Of a DNA stretch of 64,000 nucleotides, positions 1 through 11,785 are shown piece after piece. Below the pieces are notes generated by a model. That model was given only the letters and a program-made list of their open reading frames with translations. It was not told where the DNA came from and searched no databases. Position 1 is the stretch's first letter, and every line of letters begins with the position of its first letter. The translations under genes and the position numbers were made by a program. The stretch spans positions 5,484,754-5,548,753 of the forward strand of contig JAJEKV010000070.1 of NCBI GenBank assembly GCA_021234155.1, in the 5' to 3' direction. The DNA is from Isoetes taiwanensis (taxonomy: Eukaryota; Streptophyta; Lycopodiopsida; Isoetales; Isoetaceae).

Positions 1-97
1 ATTTTTCCATTCAATGCTGCTGGCGCGCGAGTAGAAATGTGCATTCAATTCAGGCAACTATCGGCTGAGTAGGACCGCAAGGGGAACGCAAGACTGA

Positions 98-135
98 AGG
101 GAACGCCGCATGCGGCGTAACATGCGGCGTTCCCT
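98..135. repeat. Perfect 15-bp inverted repeat (hairpin)
   Basis: Two perfect 15-base arms (98-112 and 121-135) are separated by 8 bases; the left arm reads agggaacgccgcatg. It lies in GC-rich sequence just left of the point where the retroelement coding homology begins (about 175). It could be the end of another element or a chance palindrome. I see no gene in 1-170. Confidence 0.6.
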
Positions 136-169
136 GGCACACAACCCAACACTATCACAAAATAAAAAG

Positions 170-3030
170 AAGATATGCCAAACTTGAGAAGTGTCAGTTC
201 GAGCAGGATAATGTGGAGTTCCTTGGCTATCGCGTCACTCCACATGGAGTCTCTATGGACCCCGAAAAGGTTAACACTGTTCTGGAGTGGCAAACCCCTT
301 CATCCGTTCGAGATGTTCAGTGTTTCCTCGGGTTTGCCAATTTCCATCGGCATTTCATCCAGGATTATTCGGAGATTACTCTTCCTTTGACACGCCTCAC
401 GGTCAAGGACGTGCCATTTGAATGGACGGTGGAAGCGGAATCTGCTTTTATTACCCTGAAACATGCTTTCACCACGGCGCCAGTTCTTGCTCATGCAGAT
501 CCTTTGCGCCCATATGTTGTCGAAGCAGATGCTTCTGATTTTGCGCTTGATGGGATCCTGTCACAGGAGGGGGATGACCATGAGTTGCATCCAATCGCCT
601 ATCACTCACGAAAGTTTCAGGCTGCTGAAATCAACTATCCCATTTATGACAAGGAGTTGTTGGCGATAGTGGATTCTTTTGAGGAGTGGAGACGTTTCTG
701 GAGGGATCTCCTTATAAAGTCACGATCTACACAGATCACCGAAATCTCGAATATTTTTGACCGCTTTCGAGTGCTCAACCGTCGCCAGCCGGGTGGCATA
801 CTCAAGTATTATCCGGATTGATTTCGTGATCAAGTACCGCCCCTGGATCCCTCCAAGGAAAGCGATGCCTTGTCTCGACGCTCCTACCTTGAGCCCAAAC
901 TAGGTGATCCCCGCATATGATCAGCAATCACGAAGTTATTTTAGGGCCCGATCGGTTCCAGCTTATGGCTCTCACTTTGTTCGAGAGGCCTCATGATACC
1001 GCCTTGTTGGAGTTCATTCGAGCATCTACGCCCTCGATCCATTGGCTCAAGATGTATTCTCACACATTGGTGCTGCATCATCTTCTCAGCAAATGGGATC
1101 AGACTATGATCGTTTCGAGGTTCGAGATGGACTCTTGCTCCGTGATGGGCTTCTATATGTGCCAGATGGTGCTTCTAGGCTTCAGGTTCTTCAGGCTTGC
1201 CATGATTCACCTATGGCCGGACACTTTGGAGTTGCCAAGACTTTTGAACTTATTAGTCGAGAGTATTGGTGGCCAGGACTTCGTCGTTCTGTCGAAGCTT
1301 TTATTCGATCCTGTGACATCTGCTGTCGAGCCAAGATTCCAAAGCATCTTCCTCATGGCCTGCTTCAGCCTTTACCAGTTCCAGCCGGTCCTCGGAAGAG
1401 TATTTCAGTGGATTTTATTGTCGAGCTTCCATCCTCCCAAGGCCATGACGCCATCCTTGTTGTTGTTGACCGTTTTTCCAAGATGGCACATTTCATTCCT
1501 TGCAACACTTCTATCTCTAGTGAAGCCACAACAGTTATCTTGCTTCGAGAGGTGGTTCGACTCCATGGCTTACCAGATAACATTGTCAGTGACCGCGGCC
1601 CTCAATTTGTTGCCAGTTTTTGGAAGCGTCTATTGCAACTCTTGCATGTGGAACATTCTATCTTCGGACATCATCCAGAGACCAATGGACAGGTGGAGCG
1701 CACTAATCAAACCCTTGAGCAATATTTGCGATGCTTCATCAATTATCGCCGGGATGGATGGGTTGATTGGCTACCTTGGCGTAATTTGCTTATAATAATT
1801 TCGCCCATGCCTCCATCGGCCGGACTCGTTCTTTATTAATTTCGCATGCATCCCCGGTGGTCTTTGATTGCTCCCCGGATATGATTTCGGTCAATCCAAG
1901 TGCCGAGGACAAGCTTCGAAGCTCCCTCGATGCTCGGGATGATCTTCAACACCATCTTCTCGTGCCCAAGCACGTTATCGTTATCATGCAGATCAGCATC
2001 GTCAGGACGCTCCTCATTTTGCAGTTGGTGATCTTGTTTGGCTCTTGCGTCGGGATTTGCCGACAGCTCGCCCTTGTAACAAGCTCGACTATCGGCGCTT
2101 AGGTCCCTATCGGATCATTGAACGAAGTTGGTGATTTGCTTTCCGCCCGGAGCTTCCGCCATCGATGCGCCTTCACCCGGTGTTCCATGTGTCTTTGTTA
2201 GAACCCTATATGGCGAATCCATTTCTGGATCGAGTACCTCCACCTCCACCACCAGTCGAGATTGATGATCATGAAGAGTTTGAGGTTCGAGAGATTCTGG
2301 ACTCCAAGTTTCTTCGTTGACAATTGTATTACTTTGTCGATTGGGAAGGTTACTCGCCAAGTGATAGGAACCTGGGAGCCTGCCGAGAATTTGACTAATG
2401 CACCTGATAAAATTGCGGAGTTTCACCGACGGTATCCACATAAGCCAAGTCTCGAGTACCGCCCCAGCCTTCGAGGACTCGTCGTCGTCAGTGGGAGGGG
2501 ATGGTGTGACGACCATACGGATATTCTCAGATTATCATACCGAACATTATACTCCTATGTACAAAAAGATGGTCGCCACACGGATGCAAAAGGGTAGTCG
2601 CGACAAGGCGGGGGTTTGAACTTCCGAACCTTTCGATTCGCGAGTCATACTTGCCAAGTGCACTACCAATATTTGTTGAAGACATTCCTTCACGTCTTTC
2701 TCATATGTGGGACTATCTTCAGAAGGTTCTAGAATGTTCTAGAACCTAAATGCATGCGCGACACTTGGCGCGATCTCATCCATTGGAGTGGCGCGATCCT
2801 GACCGTTGGTTTAGATATATAAGGAGGCACCTCCTTCTTGTCAAACCATTCCGATTCAATGCCAGTCTTGAGCCTTCTAGGCATCTGTCTCGTATTCCTG
2901 CTTGCCTTCGGGCTATTGTATTCTTGATTCCTGTTCATATATCAGATTCTTTGCCGATCTTGGCGTATTTCTTCCGTATTTCTTGCGTATTTTCCACGTA
3001 TTTTCCTTGTTTTTGAGTAGGTTCATGACA
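170..3030 (+). mobile_element. Ty3/gypsy chromovirus fossil, 5'-truncated
   Basis: A broken LTR retrotransposon on the plus strand. In order I see the back of reverse transcriptase and RNase H (about 175-800), the integrase zinc-binding and core regions (about 1040-1840), an integrase C-terminal and chromodomain-like region (about 1900-2470), a purine-rich tract and a 3' LTR. The chromodomain-like segment places it among chromoviruses. Gag, protease and the 5' LTR are absent; it starts abruptly inside RT. It is not intact and carries several breaks, so it is an old or at least inactive copy. Only one LTR is present, so LTR-LTR dating is impossible. It abuts the Helitron tract at 3.03-3.53 kb and may have inserted into that Helitron. 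Confidence 0.9.
2505..3030 (+). repeat. 3' LTR of the chromovirus fossil
   Basis: The LTR begins TGTGACGACC directly after a purine-rich tract (gtgggaggggatgg), as expected for a polypurine tract and U3 start. A TATA-like tatataagg lies near 2815. The end is placed at a terminal ACA near 3030, where the polypyrimidine tract begins. With one LTR only, the right boundary is approximate. Confidence 0.65.
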
Positions 3031-3529
3031 TTCCCCTTTCCTCCCTCCTTTCTCTTCCTTTTTTCCGCTTCTCTCCTTCTTTTCTCTTCCTCTTTCCCCC
3101 ATGCCCTTTTTCCCTTTTGCTCCTCCCCTCGCTTTTTCCTTTTACCCTTTCCATCCCTTCTCTCCTCCCTTTTTCTCTTTCCTTTTTTTTTCGTGTCCTT
3201 TTTCCCTTCCTTTTTTCTCCTTTCCCCACTTCCTCATCCCCTTTTCAACTTCCCTTTTACTCCTATCCTCATCCTTTACATCTTCTCCTTTTCATAGTGT
3301 CCTTTTTTTTCTTTATTTTCCTTTCCCTTTTTCGTGCTCTTTTCGCTTTCCTTTTTTCCTTTCTTTCTTTCCCTTTTACCCGTGCCTTTTTGCCTTTCAC
3401 TTTTCCATTTTCTCCTCCCTTTTCCTTTTCCCTTTCCTCTTCAGACATAGTCGTGCGATAAATCTCGACCTCCGAATGCAATCGGATGATCTCAACCATC
3501 CAAATTAGGGTTTCATTTATAATATAAGA
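3031..3529 (-). mobile_element. Helitron H1: 5' terminus with polypyrimidine tract
   Basis: Read on the minus strand, the element starts TCTTATATTATAAATG at 3529, preceded by A, which is the A|TC 5' signature of Helitrons. A subterminal block near CCCTAATTTGGATGGTTGAG follows, then a pure polypurine tract on the minus strand (polypyrimidine on plus, about 3031-3440). Terminus, subterminal block and the junction CGACTATG...GGAAAGGGAAA match Helitron H3 at 18286-18440, so they are one family. No CTRR 3' end is visible to the left, so the element is cut off or interrupted by the chromovirus. Confidence 0.75.
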
Positions 3530-4422
3530 TTTATATTATAAAATTATCTCGTATATATGTATGGGGTGCATATCAAACTCTAGGTTGCCATATTATCAGA
3601 CCCTGTATCATGTCATACACCGAACCCTAAATTATGCCACGTGGGATTTTTAGTGTCACGATCTTATGATTGTGATTCAAGCTGTAGCACTAGAGTTGCT
3701 TAGTAGCTTCGATAATATCCTGTTGCCAACCACTTTCACTAAGAATTGGAAAAAGCTTTTGATTACTAAGGTTGCAAAATGAATTCTTGCCAATTGTGCA
3801 CTAGGTTCAGATAATACTCCGTCGAGAATAGAACCATATAAACAAAATTAATTAGTTCATGAATAGAATAAAATAGAATAAAACATGAAGAGACAAAAAA
3901 GGAGAAATAAGAAACACGTTCAAAAAGGTACCAAACTAAGAGGGAAAAGCCATTAGTTCATTGTTAACTATACATTCAATCGATTGTTTTACAAGGGTGT
4001 TTGGGAGGTTTGATAGGTTTCATTCTTTTCCCTATTGGAGGGTCCTCCATATTACCAAATAATTTTTAATGAATGAAAGAGCATAATCTGGAAGCCAGAA
4101 GGATATGTAGCTTCTTCCCTTATCATGTATGGGTCTGTTAGGTGAGAGGTTTTTTATTCAATAACTGAATTTCTCGAGGCCACAATACCATCCATATGCA
4201 TGCATCTATTTCTTCCTGTCCATCAAGCAAAAAAGTGTATTACATTGCACCTTTTTAGCTTTCCATCGACCCATTTGCAAATAAATAAATGGGATTGGAA
4301 TGGTCATGTGCTTTCTTAACTTTTGGTGTACTTGGCTATAGTTGGGAAAGGAGGGGGATCTAGAAAGCATAATGAACCTGTATGGGGATATTCATGGTAA
4401 CTTGGCATTTGTACGATGTTTT
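3530..4422. other. No gene seen
   Basis: AT-rich DNA. It starts with a plus-strand sequence (tttatattataaaattat from 3531) that mirrors the H3 5' end, so two Helitron-like 5' termini stand head to head at 3529/3530. I found no coding homology or RNA gene. Confidence 0.5.
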
Positions 4423-4940
4423 GATATGGTCATTGTCCAGGAACAAGCTTGTAGCTATTGCATCAATTCGCACAGGGTCCCACAGGCTACGGATTGAGAC
4501 AGGTAGATGGGAGCGGCCGCAATTGCCGCGAGAAGCGAGACTATGTACCTATTGCCAGTTACAGGTTATTGAAGATGAAAGCCATACTCTTCTGAGTTGC
4601 CCTGCTTTTGAGATAGTCCAGAATCATTTTTTGACCTTATAGCATTCCATTCCACGCTTCCACAACTTCTCAGAGCACCATCTGTACATGACTTGGCATT
4701 ATACATACTTGAGGTTCTAGATAAACGTCAGCAATTACTGAGCCCTCAGTAGTCATTATCTCCGCTTGTCTAGTATCATCATTACTGCAAAGGTTTTTCC
4801 CTTGAAAGCCTTTCGAGGCAAGGGTTTTTTAATCCTAGTAGTAATGACTGTACTAGCCCATTGTATGGGTCCCATGACCTATTGGTCTCCGCGGACGTTA
4901 AAAAAACTATTCTATTCTATTCTATTCTATTCTATTCTAT
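4423..4940 (+). mobile_element. LINE-E: 3' end of a non-LTR retrotransposon
   Basis: A 5'-truncated LINE. The conceptual protein around 4430-4640 has a C-terminal cysteine/histidine finger (CTYCQLQV, then HTLLSCPAF), typical of the end of plant LINE polyproteins. The non-coding tail has GGACGTTAAAAA followed by a (TTCTA)n microsatellite at 4908-4940 instead of plain poly(A). It is nearly identical to LINE-A at 26182-26766 (minus strand). The left boundary is set where similarity to LINE-A begins (cattgtccaggaacaagc). Confidence 0.85.
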
Positions 4941-7900
4941 AATGTCTAGAAAATTGGCGTTCGTTTGTACACACAATGACTTCCATGTTTTTAATCGGGA
5001 AAAAGCAAATGATCACCATGGTTGCAGAGCGATCTTGTTAACCACAAATGATTTACTAATAGCATGCCTTAATAGTATGCCTTAGAAACAAACGATGTTA
5101 ACAGTATGTCTTAACAGTATGTCTTACAAGTAAATGTTGATTGGGTTTGTAACGTGTATGGTGATTCCAATGAGCAAAATATGCAGGATCAACATCACCA
5201 GGTTTGGGAGCCTAGTTGCTTGAGGTGTGTTTGATGTATTTCTTAAAAAGGCTTGCTGCAGGAGAAATATAACAATGGTTTTCATAAATGATTCAGTGAG
5301 ACCAAATAGATAGTAACTTTTATATGTATATCACAAGCTATAATCAATCACACATACATAAATAATTTTCGAACATTTGATATTGGAAATAATGTAGAGT
5401 GTGCAGGCTTGGGGCAGAAGTGGAAAGGAAAGGGTACAAATGAAGGAAAGGGAAAGAAAAAAATCAATCGAATAGAAAGTAAATAAATAGACAAATGCGG
5501 GAAGCTAAGTTTTTAAGTGTGGAAGATGCCCTATAATTGAAGGCATGAAATGCATTGCAACAAAATCGATCAGAGACATTAAAGACTGGATGTGAAGACC
5601 TGCCAATTCTGTAACTTGGTGCCATATTTGATGACCATTTTATGAACTTATATTGTAAACCAATTCTATATTTATTTCAAAAAAAACAGAGAGGGGCAAA
5701 GCTCTTCTTCACTTATAAAAACTATTAGAATAAATACTTGGAAACTTTTTTTTTGTGGTTGACACTCTTATCAATTATTGGACTGAAAATAACATCATTC
5801 ATATATCACTCATGAGATCTAGAGCATTATACTTTGATACCATTTTAGCAGCTCAAATCCAAGGCAAATCCATTCTACAAATTCTACAAATAACCAAGTG
5901 CTAAATTATCATGGCATTTAGAGCACATGAAAGACATTATACTTTGACATGAAATAGATAGCATTAACATGACTTTAGAGGTTCACATTCAAGGCAAATT
6001 CATTCTACAAGCATACGGAAATCAAAAGATCTCCAGAAAATTATTTTGAGGTACTTAGCAGACTATTACAGCTAGCAAAGTGAAGAGAGAAATGCAGACC
6101 TTGTCAAACGTACCATTGGGAGACATTGAATAAAAGAGAAGTGCATCTTCCTACCATAGCTTCACCTTAAGACCATTAAATTGTTCATAGCCATAACCAA
6201 TGTCCATATTCCTATAATTTTTTAGACAAGAAGAACGAAATCTTGGAAATTGTTTATAACTGGAAAATGGATGTAATTGGATGCTCAGCTACCTCAAATG
6301 GAAAAATTATTTCTCCTCCTCCTTCAGCATCAGTTAGAGAGAGCAAGAAGGAAGCCATCTGTCATGAGAACTAAATTAGTAAGATAAGATAAGATAAGAT
6401 AAGATAAGATAAGATAAGATAAGATAAGATGAATTTTTAGTCCAACCAACGGGCTATGGGACGGGTTATGGTTTCTGCACTAAGAATTAGAAGAAACCAC
6501 AGAGCAATTATTGTTTGCACTGTTATATCATCTTCTCTAACAAGAACAAAGAAAAGTGTGTAGAGATGTATCATTTGGCTCTTTTGTGGTCCATATTCTG
6601 TAAGATTGAAGACATCATAATGACTGTTGTATTTCTGCCCAATATCATAATGCAAGATATTGAAAGACTGCAGTACATGAAAGATTAAGCAAAATAGAGT
6701 GGCTCCGACGTCTCTGTGAGTTTTCTAGGTGTATGCTTACAACATGTCATGTGCCTTAAGTTCTGAGCTGAGGCCATTAATACAGCTGTGCAGCATAAAA
6801 TCCATCTCTCAGACATGCTGTTATAGACTTTATACCTCATGAGGCATATACAAGTAAAAAGTTATTCTATCCAGATAACCTTCTGACTATAACATGACTT
6901 GCCTATACACTATCAGCCTTGGTAGACATAGCAACTGTTAGCTGACATATTAATCAAGGCCCTAGTTAAAGCAAAGTTTGAAAATTTTTGATATCAACTT
7001 GGATTATTACATCCGCGTCATTTTTGGTAATCCAGAAGCATCCTTCTCCTGCAATATAATTTGGTCTAGAAACTTGTCCTTGAGTAGCAAAATTATTTGT
7101 AATAATAAGAATATACCTCATCTCACACATAGATCAATCTCTAATCAATAGCAGCAAATATAGGGATTTTAAATGCAGCTATTCAACTCTAATTTCATAA
7201 TCGTGCTGCCTGCCACTGCATGCCATTGATTACAAAAATCCCAAAACAAAGGTTGCAATAGAATAGAAAAAATAAAGACAAATAAAAATCCTAAAAAGAT
7301 AAAACAACAGAGAGCGATAAGCTTATGAATATTTAAATTCATGTACCATCAGCCAAACTACAAGAAGAAGTTTATTTTGTCTATGATGAAACTAGGCAAA
7401 AGGACTCCCATATAAGAAGGAAGAATATTTTAGCATGCCTTTGCTACAAAATTATCCCACTTGCAATATTTTAGCACTGCAAATAACCCCACTTGAATTC
7501 AGATATATATTTGCAATATGTTCTAATTTGACTTAGCAGATCCTTGAAGAGATTTTACTTGTGCCATCCTAAAAACAAACCAGCTCTATTGCCATCAAGA
7601 CTTGTTTGAATGTAATGACCTAGTATACACACGGTAATAAGAAGCCCTATATCACCTAGCAGAGAAAAAGAATGGTGCTCGGTTCTTGAGTCAAGTTATT
7701 CCTGTGTTGTATGACTCCAAGAAAAATGTTTGCTTCCTCAGGTAGTTCCAATACCTAGACCAATGAGAATAAATACAGAGAGATATGACTCTTGCTTGGA
7801 TGTCAATGTAACATTTGACTATAGCTTGGCATAAATATAAAGAAACTCAAATGAATAATATACCAAAGAGGGACTTTAGCATAGTAATAAGAACATTAAA

Positions 7901-10900
7901 CCAGCTGATTCTGAAATTTTTGGCTGACATCCTAGGCACTATGACAATAACTCTACATTGAACAAAAACATAAAGAATAGATGGAATATTGCACGGTATT
8001 TTCATCCATTAACTTCTGCAACAGATGATGTATTCTGCAAGAAGGATTTGATTTCAGACCTTTCTTACAGTCCTTCTTTGAAGCAGAAGAAGATGAGGGC
8101 ATAGAAGCCAGCACCACATTTGAAAAGAAGGGCGATAGGAAGAACCACGTTATAATCTCTTAAAGCCATTTGAAAAACACTGCATTATCAAGAGAACTTT
8201 GAGGGAATCTTTAGAATGTCGATTTTCAAGCTCAAAGTAGAAATTTGTGTTATATGACTGTAGAGTTCTTGTTACATTAGGCAGATCCATCACTACTTTA
8301 CTGTTTATCGGCTTAATTCATGTTGCATGCTCAGTTGTTGCAACTAAGCTTCAAACAAATGTCACCAGATTTTAGAACCAGATAATGTCTAGGAAGAAAA
8401 CGCAAATGGGTGTTCTGGATCATTAACAAAACAACAAAACAACACAAGTGCAAACTCTATGCTTTTGTCTGTTCTTCTGCTGTAACATATAGGTAGGTGA
8501 AAAATACCTATTTAGCCTTTGCCAGAAAACTTCATGGGTTCCCTTTGACACTATGTTGGCTATTCCATCAGCAAACTGAGGACCTCTCCACCTTAATCCG
8601 TAGAAAACATGGGCAAATACAAACTATCTCACTTGTAAGCTATCCTGGATGGAAAAAAGGCCTAGAAAAGAATCATAAGAGCATATTACAGATTGGTCAA
8701 GGTGGAAGAGATGTCCTCAAATAACCTCTTACTTAAATGCAAATGGAAGGGGCCCAGCTTGCTAGGGCAGCCTTGGAATGCACACCGGTGAGTCATCCAT
8801 GATGGCCTTGAAGTGCAGAGACATCAGCTATCTCCTATCTAATCCCAGAGACATAGATCCGGAAGAACCGAGCAAGCATTGAACCGAGCTAATCTCTTGT
8901 TTAAATTCAGTTTTTCCGGTTTGGAGAAAATCTTTTTGGAATTTTTTTAAAGTTATTTCCCTAAGGTTTTGAATTTCTTAGATACCGGAAAAAAAATCCG
9001 ATTTCTAAAAATCACAAAAAATTATCTCCTATTATTTGACATTTTGGATTTCATGGCTTGGTTATCCCTCTGCAGGTTTCACGAATTTCTTATCCTAGAT
9101 CATCCTTCGCATGCTTGCCACGATCGCTATGATTGGGATTTCTGGGATTGCATTCCTTTTTTCGCTGGCTCCACGTTAGGTTGGGATTCGTCTGTGGACG
9201 ATAACTTTCTAGCCTCCCTGTGTGTTGAGGTATTAGACCTTTGTTATTGCTCTGGAACACAAAGCTAGGCGATCACAGCGGCAACTCTTGCTAGATTCAA
9301 TCTGCCATACCTCTTGAAGCAGCATGATTACTTTCGCCATTCATCAACAAGATAAGGAACGGATTTTGTCTAAGTAGTTAATAGTCTAGGTTAGGGCTTT
9401 GGCAATGGTTGCAACAAGCGTTGAAGCAGTTTTGAAGGTTTATTTTTGTGATGGATACAATTTTCCTTTCTCTTAGTTGCCAGAGTCATAACCTGCTCAA
9501 ATCCAGCTGTTGAAATGTTGAGTCCTCTGGATCCCGTGAAACTCTATGTCTATTGGTGATTGGGAAAGCTTCATTAGGGGAGTTGCATTTATATGTAAGC
9601 GAACAACTTCACCATTAAGTCTCAGAAATTAGGCATTCCGAATGGCTGCAACTTCAAAAATTATCTTGAAAAAATCTAGGAGTTTAGTATTGTTGTGCTT
9701 CTAAATGTTGAACATAGACTTTTTGTTCATACAGATTATTTGGCCATAAACTACGAAGGCAGGAGGATTCACACCCGGTTGCTTTATTGACAACTTATTT
9801 TCCAGGTACCTTTGCTTTTGCATTCCCAATCCATTTTTTTCAAACTTAATAGACATAGACCATCACTTTAAACATCTCTATTAATCATACTCTAGATATT
9901 TGAATCCAATATCCCTGCAAGTTTTTGAATCAATTTGAATTTTTGTGTGCTCTTTCCATGTTCCATTCCTAAATGGTGCCATCCTACAATAGGAGCAAGT
10001 GGCAATTCCAATCATGCAAATCTAAACAAGAACCAGCGCCTCACATTGTGTATGACTTGCGGCCTGATATGCATGAACTACGTGCCAATACTACATTAGA
10101 TAGATTTCTTAAGATCCGTTTCTTCTTCTTGAGTTACAAGAAATAGAAGCAGCTCCTTTGAAAAAATTGTTTGGATCCACATTGTGCAACCAGTGAATCA
10201 AGCTTCTCTCATTCCAAACATCATTGTTTAGCCAAATCGTACAAATCCTTTTCCAGCTTCCAAGGGTTTTGTTTCTCAGTTATTAAAACAATAGTTGCAG
10301 CTTTGTGCAATTTGCCGACATATTTTCCTTCTATTTTTAAATTTGTGAGCTTAAGTTTGGCATCAAATTCTCGAATTTGGAGGTTCTGTTATTGGGTATA
10401 TATTAAAATATTGTGGGTTGATTCTTTCGTTTGAATTAATACTTTAGATTTGGTCGAATAATTTTCTGGATCATGTAGATTAAAACTTCATGTTTTGTGG
10501 CTATTGGAAACATACTCAGCATGGGTCTATTTTTTCATGCGATATATTCAGGCAATGAGCAGGGCTATGGTTCATATTATGGGCAGTGGATCTGTTAGGT
10601 AGCTCGAACTCTTCCTTAGATTGCAGCTCTATCATATGTTGTCCTTAAGCTTGATACCTTCTCTAGGATTGGTAAGATGTTCGTGCTAATGATCCCAACA
10701 GAATTCAAGAAAGCAAGAATACATATTCATAATCCAGCATAATTCAATGAAAGCAAGTCGTTAAATGAGCTCAAGAGCCTAAAGAGTGCTTTGTTGACAT
10801 GATGTTTGGCCTTTTGAATACTGGAGCCCAATATGCATGTGAAAGCAAGTAGGTATTATTTTATGCAGTTTATTATCCTTTGATTCTAGGTCTCAAGTCT

Positions 10901-11772
10901 CAATTAAAGCAAATTATATATAATATTGTTGCTTTTGCTTGCAGATAATTTTGATTGTGCATGTCAGCACCTCTAGACCTCTATGATTAAATTGTTTTTG
11001 TAACACGCAAAACATGTTGTTAGTTGTTTTTATCCACTTTGGTGCTCCAGTTACCAAGGACAAAGTTCCACGCTAGACTTTTTTTCCTTTCTATTCTATT
11101 CTATTCTACAGTTTGCACTAAGCATGTCTTTATCCAATTTCGTTGGAATCAGACATTGGGGCTTTTAGTATAAGTTCCTTAGCTTTCATGTAAAAGATAA
11201 AATCTAAGATTTAGCAATTACGGCATTCTCCTTATCGCCGCTAACTTCCATCTTCACGCCTCCTCTAGCCCCAGCGCAGCCTGGGTCTATGATGGTGGGC
11301 AATCTTGCTAGCACAGTGGCACAAGGTAACGCCTTTTTTATTTGACTCTGTTTTTGTATCGCTTAGATTATTAATTCAGGTGTTGTGGCCAAGAGTCACT
11401 TATGGAAATGGCAATGCAATTGCCTACCACATTTGGAATGGCAATGTGCTGGCTCACCGTGGCGTGCAATTGACGGCATCATGGGACCTAGACTGGTGCA
11501 AGAGATTCCAATCAACCATTATGTAGAGATGAAGATCTATTAAAGAAATACGAGCATTCAGTTTGAACAAGTTATTTTATATTGGACATGCAGGCATATT
11601 AAGATATATTCTACCGCAGGCAACCCATGCCAGCTCTACTTCTACTTAAAAAAGAATGTTCTTGAGAGGGAAAATATTTCCATTTCCAGTTCCTTTCCAT
11701 AGTGAGCATAAAATATTTTCTCCTTGAGCACGCAACAACATGACAAGTATTTGCAGAAGCCTAGCAACACCC
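4941..11772. other. Long stretch without a recognisable gene
   Basis: AT-rich DNA with only short open frames, none resembling a protein I know. It holds a small imprecise repeat of gtatgcctta/gtatgtctta (about 5050-5125), a diverged duplication (about 5822-5890 and 5935-6010), the (AAGAT)n array at 6381-6430 and a segment near 8895-9060 that resembles 35930-36090. A 73-codon frame at 11305-11526 has no family I can name. Diverged transposons are likely but not shown. Confidence 0.5.
6381..6430. repeat. (AAGAT)10 microsatellite
   Basis: Ten perfect tandem copies of AAGAT. Pentanucleotide tails occur on LINE 3' ends in this window, so this may be a remnant tail, but no LINE sequence was recognised beside it. 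Confidence 0.95.
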
Positions 11773-11785
11773 AACATCTGTGATA
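11773..11785. repeat. Target-site duplication of LINE-C, left copy
   Basis: Aacatctgtgata is repeated exactly at 17463-17475 after the poly(A) tail, bracketing LINE-C and the Helitron inside it. This fixes the left end of LINE-C to within a base or two. Confidence 0.9.

Noticed and set aside
2902-3508. Frames of 76-135 codons rich in Phe/Pro/Ser or Lys/Glu/Arg
   Set aside because: Same compositional artefact in the polypyrimidine tract of Helitron H1.
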